Assembly (NCBI RefSeq): GCF_900215315.1
Contig: NZ_OBEB01000005.1
Span: 186,001-250,000, forward strand
Source: Arsukibacterium tuosuense
Lineage (GTDB): Bacteria; Pseudomonadota; Gammaproteobacteria; Enterobacterales; Alteromonadaceae
Length of the DNA stretch: 64,000 nt
Direction of reading: 5' to 3'
Shown here in pieces: positions 1 to 9,152 of the stretch; position 1 is the stretch's first letter, and the number at the start of each line of letters is the position of its first letter. Below the pieces are notes generated by a model that saw only the letters and a list, made by a program, of their open reading frames with translations, searched no databases and had not been told where the DNA came from. The position numbers and the translations under genes were made by a program.

Positions 1-594
1 GCCTACTGCAGGAATAGCGCGGCTGGTTAAATAGCCCAGTGCAGCAAACAGCACAATAATAGCGCCAACCCAGAGCAAGGCATGCTCTGTGCCTACCAGT
101 AAACCACCGGTAATTGTGCCTAATAAAATAGCAATAAAAGTGCCCATTTCTACCCAGGCATTGCCGGCCAGCAACTCTTTATCGTCAAGCAGTTGCGGCA
201 AAATAGCGTATTTAACCGGGCCAAAAAACGCCGACTGGCTGCCCATCAGAAATAATAAGCCCAACAACACTAAGTACTGCTGAAAATAAAAAGCTACTGC
301 AGCCAGCAACATCAGGATAATTTCAGTGAGTTTTAACAGCCGGATCAGTCTGCTTTTACACATGCTGTCAGCCAGTGTGCCCGCCGTGGCGGAAAACAAC
401 AAAAATGGCAAAATAAACAAGCCAGCAGCCAGGTTCATGGTGACATCGGTACTCCATGGCAAAGCATTGGCTGCGGTGAATGCCAGTAGTAACATCAGCG
501 CATTTTTAAAGACATTGTCGTTGAACGCACCGAGCGCCTGAGTTAAGAAAAATGGCAGAAAACGACGGCTTTTAATAATTTTTCTGGCTGACAT
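1..594 (-). CDS. LplT-like MFS lysophospholipid transporter (N-terminal part)
   Basis: Reading the minus strand from the ATG at 594 gives 198 uninterrupted codons to the window edge, so the gene is cut off. The protein begins MSARKIIKSRRFLPFFLTQA and continues with ALGAFNDNVFKNAL, the N-terminal signature of LplT-type major facilitator transporters that flip lysophospholipids across the inner membrane. Several hydrophobic transmembrane segments follow. In many gammaproteobacteria this domain is fused to an acyltransferase and an AMP-ligase (Aas-like); the window does not show whether that holds here. It is divergent from the NhaC gene. Family assignment is firm; the substrate is inferred. Confidence 0.8.
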   Translation of the reverse strand, partial: MSARKIIKSRRFLPFFLTQALGAFNDNVFKNALMLLLAFTAANALPWSTDVTMNLAAGLFILPFLLFSATAGTLADSMCKSRLIRLLKLTEIILMLLAAVAFYFQQYLVLLGLLFLMGSQSAFFGPVKYAILPQLLDDKELLAGNAWVEMGTFIAILLGTITGGLLVGTEHALLWVGAIIVLFAALGYLTSRAIPAVG

Positions 595-703
595 GGCAAC
601 ACCTTCTGTGACCGCTACCTAAATAAAACAGCACTGAAAACGGTAGGTTTTTTCAACAAAATACCCTAAGTTAGCTGTCAGGCGCCAGCAGTTCCTGCAA
701 TTA

Positions 704-732
704 TTGACAAGACGTCTGGCCATCTATATAGT
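704..732 (+). promoter_or_regulatory. sigma-70 promoter of the NhaC-like antiporter gene
   Basis: TTGACA at 704-709 and TATAGT at 727-732 are separated by exactly 17 bases, a near-consensus sigma-70 promoter. Transcription would start near 739, which excludes a start codon at 704 and supports the ATG at 761. Confidence 0.7.
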
Positions 733-760
733 TCGCAACCCATTTTTGTTGAGGTACACC

Positions 761-2098
761 ATGGTCAATGCTGTTAGTCAGCCCGGCGCTAAACGCTCCC
801 TTATCCCATTGGGGTTGTTCATCCTGCTGTTCTTAGGTAGTGGTTTATATTTTCAGGGGCAAAACGTTGATTATGCGTTTTACCAGTTGCCCGGCCATGT
901 CGCAATAATTCCGGCGTTAATGCTGGCGATCTGGCTACACCGCTCGCCACTGCAGCAATCAATAGACGTGCTGATAAAAGGTGCTGGCAACCACAACATC
1001 ATTACCATGTGTCTGATTTACCTGCTAGCTGGCGCCTTTGCCAGCGTAGCAACGGCAACCGGCGGTGTGGATGCGGCAGTAAATGCGGGTTTAAGTATCG
1101 TGCCTGCAGCCTGGCTGTTACCAGGCCTGTTTATTATTGCCGCTCTTATATCGACAGCAATGGGCACCTCGATGGGTACCATAGGCGCATTAGCACCTAT
1201 AGCTGCCGGCCTCGCGACCAAGGCAAATATGGACCCGGCGCTGGTAGCCGGGGTACTGTTAAGTGGCGCCATGTTTGGCGACAATTTATCTATCATCTCT
1301 GATACCACTATCGCCTCCACCCGAACTCAGGGTGCCAGAATGTCTGATAAATTTAAGGAAAATATTAAAATCGCCCTGCCGGCCGCTGTACTGACCTTAA
1401 TTCTGTACAGCTTTGTGACCAGTAATACTGCGCCGGTGGCTGCTGCCGACTTCAGCTGGACCGGTGTTTTACCCTATGCCGCCATTTTAGTGCTGGCCGT
1501 AATGGGCCTGAACGTGTTTCTGGTATTATTGTTGGGTATTGTGCTGGCAGCAGCACAAGGCAGTGTATTTGCCGACTATCAAATCGCTGGCTTAGGTAAA
1601 GACATCGCGGCTGGTTTTGCCAGCGTCCAGGAAATTTTCCTGTTGGCGATGCTGGTAAGCGGTTTAAGTGAGTTTATTAAACAACAAGGGGGGCTGAGCT
1701 GGATCTCTGGCAAAATTCAGAGCATGACCAGCAAGCTCAAACTGGCAGGCAATAAGGCGCAACAACTGGCAATAGCCGCACTGGCCTTCACCAGCAACCT
1801 GTGTATTGCTAATAATACCGTCGCCATTGTGCTAACCGGTGATGTCTCGAAGAATCTGGCACAGCAACATCAGATCACCCCAAGGCGCAGCGCCAGTTTA
1901 TTAGATATTTTCGCCTGTATCAGTCAGGGTTTGGTGCCCTATGGCGCGCAGGCCCTGTTGTTAGGAGCCAGCTTTGGTATTTCACCGTGGCAGGTTGTGA
2001 CGAACAGCTTTTATTGCCTGATCTTATTTGCCGTAGCCTGCGGCATTATTTTGCTACGCCAACCTGAAAATACCCCAGCAGAAAGCAGAGCTGCTTGA
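761..2098 (+). CDS. NhaC-family Na+/H+ antiporter
   Basis: A 445-aa polytopic membrane protein of the NhaC/ArsB-like ion transporter group, expected to exchange Na+ for H+ across the inner membrane. Visible signs are about ten to twelve hydrophobic helices, a Gly/Ala/Thr-rich stretch around STAMGTSMGTIGALAPIA, the GDNLSIISDTT motif typical of NhaC proteins, and a second SNLCIANNTVAIV segment. The ATG at 761 is chosen because GAGG lies about 7 bases upstream and because further upstream in-frame starts fall within the promoter. It stands alone, divergent from the LplT-like gene and convergent with the following operon. Confidence 0.85.
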   Translation: MVNAVSQPGAKRSLIPLGLFILLFLGSGLYFQGQNVDYAFYQLPGHVAIIPALMLAIWLHRSPLQQSIDVLIKGAGNHNIITMCLIYLLAGAFASVATATGGVDAAVNAGLSIVPAAWLLPGLFIIAALISTAMGTSMGTIGALAPIAAGLATKANMDPALVAGVLLSGAMFGDNLSIISDTTIASTRTQGARMSDKFKENIKIALPAAVLTLILYSFVTSNTAPVAAADFSWTGVLPYAAILVLAVMGLNVFLVLLLGIVLAAAQGSVFADYQIAGLGKDIAAGFASVQEIFLLAMLVSGLSEFIKQQGGLSWISGKIQSMTSKLKLAGNKAQQLAIAALAFTSNLCIANNTVAIVLTGDVSKNLAQQHQITPRRSASLLDIFACISQGLVPYGAQALLLGASFGISPWQVVTNSFYCLILFAVACGIILLRQPENTPAESRAA

Positions 2099-2115
2099 GC
2101 GAGCCAACAGCACAG

Positions 2116-3174
2116 TTACCCGGGTCGCTGCCGATAGTGCCGCCACGCCAGGTTAGTTTTAACCCAGACATGGCGGACTAACGCCCGCCAGTGCATTTTA
2201 TGCCGATAGCCCCGCAGATACCAAAGTGTGCCGGCTATATAAGCTTTTGTGCCAGACTGCAGTTGCATCTGCAATATGAACCTGGCGAAATCCCGCCGCA
2301 GCGGGCTTTTGCGCAGTTGTCTGGCTACCTCTTCAGGCAGGCTCCGCTCAAATAGCTTTTCAATAAGTAATAAAGTATTTACTACTGGTTCCAGTGCGCC
2401 AAACTGCTCAGCATCACATAAGAGCTGTGATAGTAACTTTTGCTCAGCTAGCTGGCTGTACAGCAAATCTAAATCGATTAAATCTTTTGTCAGCTTGTGC
2501 TGCTCTTCCTGCCAGAAAAAATGGATAGCGGCATGTATATATAAATAGCTTAGGCTGGGTACCTGAAAACATGAGCCTGCAATCGGACTGGCGCTTGCAA
2601 AAACATTCTCTGTTATCAGGTTTTTACGCCCGGCCAAGGGAAACAAAGCAAAGTGTAAATCCAGCGCCGTACCACGTTTTACATGGTAAAGCGGCGGGTT
2701 TTCATGGGACAGTTCCAGGTAAAAATGTTTATCGTATGCCGACACTGCAGGTTCAAAAAAGCCAGCAAAGAAGAGCTTAGCCTTGCAGTCATTTAACTGC
2801 TGCCGGCTTACCAGCAAATCAATATCCGAATACAAACGCCCTTCACTGACTGTAAGGCCTAACGCCTGATAGGCAGCGCCTTTTAACAGTAAACAGGGAT
2901 AGTCAGCTTCAGCCAGGCAAGGCTCCAACTCAAATAACTCATAAAATAAGCTGGCTTGCTGTTTCTGATAATAGCGCCAGCCCCATTCGCAATGTTTTTG
3001 TACTGTTTCAGGCAAGCTATCCAGCAATTTATGACGGTCAAATAGTGCCCTAAGCTGTGCTGTCAGTCCCATACTGCGCGCCTGTTGCAGTAAGTCTGTC
3101 CAACATGCAGCACTGGCCTTAGCCTGAAACTGTTCAGGATCACGAAAACACTGAATTAATAAAGGCACTAGCAT
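2116..3174 (-). CDS. nucleotidyltransferase-like protein of the HprK-related operon
   Basis: A 352-aa protein resembling the uncharacterised nucleotidyltransferase group (NTP_transf_5, PF14907). The segment LLLKGAAYQALG, about 100 residues in, followed by YSDIDLLV matches the K-G and D-x-D nucleotide/metal-binding pattern of that family. The rest is helical with no other recognised domain. Its ATG overlaps the end of the HprK-like gene by 7 bases, so the two are translationally coupled. Such genes are found beside HPr-kinase-related genes in sparse bacterial cassettes thought to modify a peptide or surface component, but the substrate is unknown. It is the last gene of a four-gene operon. Confidence 0.7.
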   Translation of the reverse strand: MLVPLLIQCFRDPEQFQAKASAACWTDLLQQARSMGLTAQLRALFDRHKLLDSLPETVQKHCEWGWRYYQKQQASLFYELFELEPCLAEADYPCLLLKGAAYQALGLTVSEGRLYSDIDLLVSRQQLNDCKAKLFFAGFFEPAVSAYDKHFYLELSHENPPLYHVKRGTALDLHFALFPLAGRKNLITENVFASASPIAGSCFQVPSLSYLYIHAAIHFFWQEEQHKLTKDLIDLDLLYSQLAEQKLLSQLLCDAEQFGALEPVVNTLLLIEKLFERSLPEEVARQLRKSPLRRDFARFILQMQLQSGTKAYIAGTLWYLRGYRHKMHWRALVRHVWVKTNLAWRHYRQRPG

Positions 3175-4025
3175 AGCAATTGTTCCAGCAACTCAATCAT
3201 CTGGCTGGTATCACTGTACTCAAGCCGGTAGCTTTCAGTATTGTCTACCAACTGGCTTAACAATCTGAACCCTTCAGTTGCGTAAACCGCATAATTAAAG
3301 CTGTTCTGTGCCAGATAAAGTAAAGTATCTGCTTTGGGCATGGTAAATACTGCCACTGGCTCAGCCTCAGCCTGATACGCCGGAAACAGGATCCATGCTG
3401 GCGCTGCTGGAGTGTCAGACTGTATCCAGCTTATGTCAGTTGGCCGTAAATAGGCGACTGTACCTTTCTCAGTATCTGGTGTGCGGTGGAAAACAGAGAT
3501 GCCGGGCTGGTATTGCCGGATAACCTCAATTGACGCATTTTTTAAACTAACCGGCCGCACGTAGGGTTGTAACTGACCACTGCCAGGGTCAATCAGACAC
3601 ATCTCATCAGATAATAACCGCCATCCCCGCAACATCAGCAGCGCACACAAGGTACTTTTACCACTACCTGGCGGTGCGGGCATAATCAACGCCTTGCCGT
3701 CCTTCTCAAGTACTGCAGCATGAATGGCCAGATATTGTTGCTGATATGCTGAGACACACCAGTTCAAACCCCATTCAAACGTTGGGATCAGCTGGTTGGC
3801 ATCAGCCATTCGAAAATGCTCGCTGCCGGTTCGAAAATGGTATGGCCGGCTCTTGCCACTGAAACGGCGCCGGTAATCAATATGAAAATCATAAATATGT
3901 TCAGGGCAAGGCTGAAGCCGCAGTACTTCATCTGGATATAAACTGGATAAATCAGTAAATAACGTCGGGCTGTCAGTTGCTATGCGAACAGTAAAGGGCG
4001 GGGTATGCAATGAAAAAAGCGACAA
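3168..4025 (-). CDS. HPr kinase-related protein (HprK-rel-A type)
   Basis: A 285-aa protein with a Walker A loop PAPPGSGKSTLCALL near residue 130, followed by LLSDEMCLIDP, the arrangement seen in the C-terminal kinase domain of HPr kinase/phosphorylase and in the family annotated HprK-related kinase A. The N-terminal 100 residues are not recognised. The start is TTG at 4023-4025; AGGAG lies 5 bases upstream, inside the end of the preceding small gene. No HPr or PTS gene is nearby, so the target is unlikely to be classical HPr. Operon neighbours (nucleotidyltransferase, small protein, Tat-exported protein) suggest a modification system acting on an exported product. The specific reaction is not known. 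Confidence 0.7.
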   Translation of the reverse strand: MSLFSLHTPPFTVRIATDSPTLFTDLSSLYPDEVLRLQPCPEHIYDFHIDYRRRFSGKSRPYHFRTGSEHFRMADANQLIPTFEWGLNWCVSAYQQQYLAIHAAVLEKDGKALIMPAPPGSGKSTLCALLMLRGWRLLSDEMCLIDPGSGQLQPYVRPVSLKNASIEVIRQYQPGISVFHRTPDTEKGTVAYLRPTDISWIQSDTPAAPAWILFPAYQAEAEPVAVFTMPKADTLLYLAQNSFNYAVYATEGFRLLSQLVDNTESYRLEYSDTSQMIELLEQLLC

Positions 4026-4027
4026 AC

Positions 4028-4216
4028 TTACTCCTGCTCGGCAAAATGTTCCGATAACAGCTTACAGGTAGCATAACTGATTTTGTTAAAAGACACAGCG
4101 GTATTATCGGCCGGGAAAATCTTCTGAACGATCTGCTGGTTACTATCTGTTTGCCTGGCATCAGCTAGCCAGGCAGCATAAGTTGTCTCAGTATACAGCG
4201 AATCGTTCTTCTGCAT
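4028..4216 (-). CDS. 62-aa protein of the HprK-related operon
   Basis: A short ORF of 62 codons, joined on both sides: its ATG overlaps the stop of the upstream gene as TAATG, and its 3' end carries the ribosome binding site of the HprK-like gene. The sequence has no Cys-rich or membrane segment. In comparable cassettes this position is held by a small PqqD-like protein; the stretch AVSFNKISYATCKLLSE could be a diverged form of the PqqD core, but the resemblance is weak and I do not assign it. The tight overlaps on both sides are the main evidence that it is a real gene. Confidence 0.6.
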   Translation of the reverse strand: MQKNDSLYTETTYAAWLADARQTDSNQQIVQKIFPADNTAVSFNKISYATCKLLSEHFAEQE

Positions 4217-4818
4217 TAAAACTCTTTTTCACCATCAATATACATCTGCAGTACTTCCGCCAACTGGTCCGTTTTACCTGTTAGCATGGCATTGCTGTAC
4301 GCGTCGACGAATGCCTCAGGCTCAGGATACATGCCCTGGCCCCGGTAAAACATTGAATGCAAAAATAAAGCGGCTATATCCCGCTCCAGTGAGGTAGAAC
4401 CATTGTGCACGGCTTCTGCCAGACTAACACCTGCACCGCCCGGGAAAATCTCACTGAACATGGTTTTTTCGTTAATAACGAAGCCGTTAAAATTATAGGT
4501 AAACTCGGGGTTACGATGATAGTTCTCTGAAGCAGAGTGGTAATAACCGCTTCGTTCGTTACCCTTGCCGAGCCCCTTATTAACATCAAAATATTGCTTC
4601 GCGGCACCGTGCGAATTAAATGACGCAGTACAGGTTTCAAACTGCTCAGCCTGAGCAGATTGCATTTGCGACATTGACGCACTCAAATTACAATTTTGAG
4701 TAGTGTAGCCCCAGGCGCCTTTACTTTTAAGGGCCATTAACACGGGTAGCGAGCCCATACCTGCCCGCACTAAAAACTTACGACGGCCACTCGCTGCTTT
4801 GATATCCTTATTGTCCAT
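4216..4818 (-). CDS. Tat-exported protein of unknown function
   Basis: A 200-aa protein that begins with a twin-arginine signal: GRRKFLVRAG followed by a short hydrophobic stretch SLPVLMAL, with likely cleavage before residue 40. The mature part has two cysteines (QNCNLS, FETCTAS), is rich in Asn, Ser and Gly, and ends with a helical segment LERDIAALFLHSMFY plus an acidic tail. No known domain is recognised. It is the first gene of the operon, 1 base overlapped with the 62-aa gene, so it is the natural candidate for the substrate or scaffold of the downstream kinase and transferase proteins. That role is inference from position only. Confidence 0.65.
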   Translation of the reverse strand: MDNKDIKAASGRRKFLVRAGMGSLPVLMALKSKGAWGYTTQNCNLSASMSQMQSAQAEQFETCTASFNSHGAAKQYFDVNKGLGKGNERSGYYHSASENYHRNPEFTYNFNGFVINEKTMFSEIFPGGAGVSLAEAVHNGSTSLERDIAALFLHSMFYRGQGMYPEPEAFVDAYSNAMLTGKTDQLAEVLQMYIDGEKEF

Positions 4819-4992
4819 AGACTTTTCACCCTTGTCCTGATGTTTCAGCGTATAGCTAATTTATCCACTGCAACATGCAAATTTTACTCCAAAGCTGTAA
4901 ACGCTTGAAATTTATTAAGTTACTTAACACACAGCATCAGAAAAATTTAATATTGTAAATTTAACTGACGCCACAACTGCGTTGGCAGCCTG

Positions 4993-5793
4993 TTATTTCC
5001 GGCAATTCGGCAACCGCCCGGCTTTTTTCCGCTCGTTAAACGTCGCCATTGCTTCCGGCATTCTGGCTCGCAATTCCGTTATCCGGTTCTCTGGTGCCGG
5101 GTGACTGGATAAAAACTGTGGGGTGTTATTGCTGCTGGCTGCTGCCATATTCTGCCACAAATTTACCGCCTGACGTGGCTCAAACCCCGCTTTGGCCATT
5201 AAATCCAGGCCAATAACATCGGCTTCTGATTCATGGGTCCGGCTGAAAGGCAGTGTTACGCCAAGCTGGGCACCCAAACCTAATGCCGTCATAATTTCCT
5301 GCTGATAGCGCACGCCATAGGCTTTGGTACCGGCATCGCCGAGTGCCAGAGCCGATTGGATAAACTGGTTGGTAGACAACCGTTCGTTGCTATGACTAGC
5401 CATTACATGAGCAATTTCATGACCTATCACTGCTGCCAGTTGTTCCTGATTCTCCGCAACTTTAAGTAAGCCGGTATACACACCGATATTACCACCGGGT
5501 AAGGCAAAGGCATTAACTTGCTCACTGTCAAACACCACCACTTCCCACGGGTTAGTCAGGTACTCTTCCGGAGTTACCCGTAACAAGGCACTGGCAATAC
5601 ATTGCACATAGTCGTTAGCTCTGGCGTCTTTACTGACCGGCGTTTCTGCTTTCATTGTTTCAAACGTTTGATCGCCCATTGCACTAAGTTGACTATCATT
5701 GAAAAGCATAATCTGGTTACGGCCAGTAGGCGACTGAACGCAAGCCACCAAAACTATTGCAGCAACTGCAGCCAGTGAAAACTTTTTCAGCAT
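4993..5793 (-). CDS. M48 metalloprotease lipoprotein, LoiP-like
   Basis: A 266-aa zinc metalloprotease of family M48. The N-terminus is a lipoprotein signal with lipobox LVAC (Cys18), followed by PTGRNQ as in LoiP. The zinc site is HEIAH at residues 125-129, with the third ligand in HESEADVIGLDLM. Length fits E. coli LoiP (about 250 aa), a periplasmic quality-control protease attached to the outer membrane. It lies downstream of dnaKJ in the same orientation but behind a terminator, and no sigma-32 promoter is visible before it. YcaL/BepA-type homologues cannot be fully excluded. Confidence 0.8.
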   Translation of the reverse strand: MLKKFSLAAVAAIVLVACVQSPTGRNQIMLFNDSQLSAMGDQTFETMKAETPVSKDARANDYVQCIASALLRVTPEEYLTNPWEVVVFDSEQVNAFALPGGNIGVYTGLLKVAENQEQLAAVIGHEIAHVMASHSNERLSTNQFIQSALALGDAGTKAYGVRYQQEIMTALGLGAQLGVTLPFSRTHESEADVIGLDLMAKAGFEPRQAVNLWQNMAAASSNNTPQFLSSHPAPENRITELRARMPEAMATFNERKKAGRLPNCRK

Positions 5794-5860
5794 ATCAAAA
5801 TCCTTATTATGGCAAGGTCAGCAAGTGTACCTATGCTGTTAATTGTATCGGTAGTTGCAA

Positions 5861-5886
5861 AAAAAACCACCCGAAGGTGGTTTTTT
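5861..5886 (-). terminator. Rho-independent terminator after dnaJ
   Basis: A hairpin with arms ending ACCACC and GGTGGT around a CGAA tetraloop, flanked by A and T runs on the two sides. It ends the dnaK-dnaJ transcript and separates it from the LoiP-like gene. Confidence 0.85.
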
Positions 5887-5893
5887 GTTTTTG

Positions 5894-7045
5894 TTAACCA
5901 GTTAAATCATCGAAGAATTTTTTAACGCCGTCAAAAAAACCTTTTGATTTGGGCCGATGTTTTGCTTCGCTCTCACCGGCCATACTTTCGTCCAGCTGAC
6001 GCAACAATTCTTTTTGCTTGTCGCTAAGATTAACCGGGGTTTCAATTACTACCTTGCAAACCAAATCACCGACACCACCACCACGCACCGACTGCACGCC
6101 TTTACCGCGTAGACGGAACATTTTTTCGGTTTGGGTTTCAGCCGGAATTTTCAGTTTAATCCGGCCATCTAATGTGGGCACGGCAATTTCACCGCCCAAT
6201 GCTGCAGTAGCAAAACTCAGTGGTACATCGCAGTACAGGTTATTGCCATCTCGCTGAAAAATCGGATGCGCTTTAACGTTTACCTGCACGTATAAGTCGC
6301 CTGCTGGCGCGCCATGCATGCCTGCTTCACCTTCACCGGTTAAGCGGATCCGATCACCGGTATCAACCCCTGCCGGAATTTTCACTGACAAGGTTTTGGT
6401 TTTCTCAACCCGGCCTTCGCCATGACACTTAGTGCACGGCTCCGGAATAATTTTGCCGCGACCATTACAGGTTGGACAGGTTTGCTGTACGGCAAAAAAG
6501 CCCTGGCGCATCGTCACCTGGCCTGCACCGTGGCAGGTTGGGCAGCCTTTTGCTGAGGTGCCTTTTTTGGCGCCTGAGCCATCACAGCTGTCACAGTTAA
6601 CGTAGGTCGGCACTTTAATATCGACCGACTTACCTTTCACTGCTTCTTCTAAGTTAAGTTCGAGGTTATAGCGTAAATCTGAGCCGCGCTGCGCCCGCGA
6701 CTGGCCTCGACGTCCGCCGCCACCAAAAATGTCGCCAAACACATCGCCAAAAATATCACCAAAGTCGCCAGCACCGGCGCCACCGCCGCCAAAACCACCG
6801 CCACCGCCACCGCGGTTAGGATCTACCCCGGCATGGCCAAAACGATCGTAGGCAGCGCGTTTTTGCTCGTCTGATAAAACCTCATAGGCCTCCTGGACTT
6901 CTTTAAACTTCTCTTCCATGCCTTTATCGCCCTGAGTACGATCAGGGTGAAATTTCATAGCGAGGCGTTTATAAGCCTTTTTGATGTCTTTATCATCGGC
7001 GCCTTTAGCGACACCCAATACTTCATAGTAGTCACGCTTTGACAT
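5894..7045 (-). CDS. dnaJ: chaperone DnaJ
   Basis: A 383-aa class I J-protein, the DnaK co-chaperone that delivers unfolded clients and stimulates ATP hydrolysis. The J domain spans residues 1-70 with HPD at 33-35. A Gly/Phe-rich linker follows at about 75-120, then four CxxCxGxG-type zinc repeats ([32 protein letters not shown]) and two C-terminal substrate-binding domains. It follows dnaK by 58 bases on the same strand and is probably co-transcribed from the sigma-32 promoter upstream of dnaK. Confidence 0.98.
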   Translation of the reverse strand: MSKRDYYEVLGVAKGADDKDIKKAYKRLAMKFHPDRTQGDKGMEEKFKEVQEAYEVLSDEQKRAAYDRFGHAGVDPNRGGGGGGFGGGGAGAGDFGDIFGDVFGDIFGGGGRRGQSRAQRGSDLRYNLELNLEEAVKGKSVDIKVPTYVNCDSCDGSGAKKGTSAKGCPTCHGAGQVTMRQGFFAVQQTCPTCNGRGKIIPEPCTKCHGEGRVEKTKTLSVKIPAGVDTGDRIRLTGEGEAGMHGAPAGDLYVQVNVKAHPIFQRDGNNLYCDVPLSFATAALGGEIAVPTLDGRIKLKIPAETQTEKMFRLRGKGVQSVRGGGVGDLVCKVVIETPVNLSDKQKELLRQLDESMAGESEAKHRPKSKGFFDGVKKFFDDLTG

Positions 7046-7072
7046 AAATTTAGTGCTTACTTCTTAGTCAAA

Positions 7073-7094
7073 GGGCTGCAGCATGCTGCAGCCC
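7073..7094 (-). other. perfect palindrome in the dnaK-dnaJ gap
   Basis: A 22-base perfect palindrome (arms GGGCTGCAGCA and its complement) sits in the 58-base gap between dnaK and dnaJ. In RNA it would form a strong hairpin. There is only a short T run after it, so it looks more like a processing, attenuation or mRNA-stability element than a full terminator. Confidence 0.55.
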
Positions 7095-7103
7095 GGGCCC
7101 GTA

Positions 7104-9017
7104 TTATTTGTTGTCGTCTTTTACTTCTTCGAACTCAGCGTCAACAACATCGTCATTGCCAGCAGCTTGTTGCTGACCGGCATCGGCTCCACCCTGCTGG
7201 GCTTTAGCCTGGGCCGCTTCCATCAGCTTTTGCGAAGCCTGAATTAATGCCTGTGACTTGGCATCAATTTCTGCTTTATCGCTACTCTTCAGCGCGGTTT
7301 CCAGTTCACTGATTGCCGTTTCAATGGCCGCTTTGTCGTCGCTGGCTAAGTTGTCGCCCACTTCTTCCAGCTGTTTGCGCGTGGCATGAACCATCGCATC
7401 AGCCTGGTTGCGGGTTTGCACCAGCTCTTCGAATTTTTTATCTTCTTCAGCATGGGCTTCAGCATCACGCACCATGGCGGCGATTTCATCTTCCGATAAA
7501 CCTGAAGACGATTTAATGGTGATCTTCTGCTCTTTACCGGTGTCTTTATCTTTCGCCGACACATGTAAAATACCATCCGCATCTAAATCGAAGGTCACTT
7601 CAATTTGCGGCTCGCCACGACGACCCGGGCGAATACCTTCTAAATTGAACTGGCCCAGTGATTTATTATCAGTCGCGCGCTTCCGCTCACCCTGCAACAC
7701 GTGAATGGTTACTGCAGCCTGATTATCATCGGCGGTTGAGAACACCTGCGACTTTTTGGTCGGAATAGTGGTATTTTTCTCAATCAGCGCCGTCATCACG
7801 CTACCCATGGTTTCAATACCTAAGGACAGTGGCGTTACGTCCAGCAGCAATACGTCTTTCACGTCACCAGACAGTACCGCACCCTGAATGGCAGCACCGA
7901 CTGCTACGGCTTCATCCGGGTTCACGTCTTTACGCGGTTCTTTGCCAAAGAAAGCAGTAACGGCTTCCTGTACTTTTGGCATCCGGGTCTGACCACCCAC
8001 CAGAATAATTTCGTTAATTTCGCTGACGCTTAAATCAGCATCGGCTAAGGCTTTTTTCAGCGGCTCTAAAGTACGCTGTACTAAGTCTTCAACCAGTGAC
8101 TCCAGCTTAGCGCGGGTCACTTTGATATTTAAGTGTTTCGGGCCTGAAGCATCTGCCGTGATGTAAGGCAGGTTAACTTCAGTTTGCGATGCTGATGACA
8201 GCTCAATCTTGGCTTTCTCAGCCGCTTCTTTCAAGCGCTGCATGGCCAACGGATCGTTTCGTAAATCCATGCCCTGCTCTTTCTTGAATTCTTCTACCAG
8301 GTAGTTAATTACCCGGTTATCGAAGTCTTCACCACCTAAGTGAGTATCACCATTGGTTGATAACACTTCAAAGGTTTGCTCGCCGTCAACATCATCAATT
8401 TCAATAATAGAGATATCGAAAGTACCGCCACCCAGGTCATAAACTGCAATCTTGGTGTCGCCTTTCTTTTTATCCATACCATAAGCCAGTGCCGCAGCGG
8501 TTGGCTCGTTGATAATCCGTTTAACGTCCAGGCCCGCAATCCGGCCTGCATCTTTAGTAGCTTGGCGCTGCGCATCGTTAAAGTAGGCTGGTACGGTAAT
8601 AACCGCAGCGGTTACCGGCTCGCCTAAGAAATCCTCAGCGGTTTTCTTCATTTTTTTCAGCACTTCAGCTGAAATTTGCGGCGCGGCCAGTTTTTTGTCT
8701 TTTACTTCAACCCAGGCATCACCATTATCCGCTTTAACAATTTTAAACGGCATAATTTTAATGTCGCGCTGCACTTCTTCGTCTTCAAAGCGACGACCAA
8801 TTAAACGCTTAATCGCATACAGAGTATTTTTAGGGTTAGTTACCGCCTGACGTTTTGCCGGCTGACCTACTAATACCTCACCATCTTCAGCATAAGCAAT
8901 AATTGAAGGCGTGGTGCGCGTGCCTTCTGCATTTTCTAAAACCCGAGGTTTGTCACCATCTAACACAGCAACACATGAATTGGTTGTACCCAAGTCAATA
9001 CCGATTATTCTACCCAT
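7104..9017 (-). CDS. dnaK: chaperone DnaK (Hsp70)
   Basis: A 637-aa Hsp70. The ATPase domain (about 1-385) starts [16 protein letters not shown] and contains [13 protein letters not shown] and VGGQTRMP. The hydrophobic linker [16 protein letters not shown] precedes the substrate-binding domain, and the C-terminus ends EEVKDDNK. It works with DnaJ (next gene) and GrpE (encoded 38 kb away at 47.4 kb) in folding and heat-shock recovery. A sigma-32 promoter is visible upstream; no CIRCE operator is. Confidence 0.99.
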   Translation of the reverse strand: MGRIIGIDLGTTNSCVAVLDGDKPRVLENAEGTRTTPSIIAYAEDGEVLVGQPAKRQAVTNPKNTLYAIKRLIGRRFEDEEVQRDIKIMPFKIVKADNGDAWVEVKDKKLAAPQISAEVLKKMKKTAEDFLGEPVTAAVITVPAYFNDAQRQATKDAGRIAGLDVKRIINEPTAAALAYGMDKKKGDTKIAVYDLGGGTFDISIIEIDDVDGEQTFEVLSTNGDTHLGGEDFDNRVINYLVEEFKKEQGMDLRNDPLAMQRLKEAAEKAKIELSSASQTEVNLPYITADASGPKHLNIKVTRAKLESLVEDLVQRTLEPLKKALADADLSVSEINEIILVGGQTRMPKVQEAVTAFFGKEPRKDVNPDEAVAVGAAIQGAVLSGDVKDVLLLDVTPLSLGIETMGSVMTALIEKNTTIPTKKSQVFSTADDNQAAVTIHVLQGERKRATDNKSLGQFNLEGIRPGRRGEPQIEVTFDLDADGILHVSAKDKDTGKEQKITIKSSSGLSEDEIAAMVRDAEAHAEEDKKFEELVQTRNQADAMVHATRKQLEEVGDNLASDDKAAIETAISELETALKSSDKAEIDAKSQALIQASQKLMEAAQAKAQQGGADAGQQQAAGNDDVVDAEFEEVKDDNK

Positions 9018-9068
9018 AACTGCTCTCCACTTATATTCTGAACAATTAAAAATTGCGTTGAGCGTTTA

Positions 9069-9095
9069 ATGGGGATTAGCCCTGATCGATTCAAG
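9069..9095 (-). promoter_or_regulatory. sigma-32 (heat-shock) promoter of dnaK
   Basis: On the minus strand CTTGAA (9095-9090) and CCCCAT (9074-9069) are separated by 15 bases, matching the RpoH consensus. It lies about 50 bases upstream of the dnaK start. Confidence 0.8.
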
Positions 9096-9152
9096 GTTAT
9101 TAGTTAAAAAATTTTAGAATTAAAAGCTGGCGAGCTGGGCAAGCTCAGGGCG

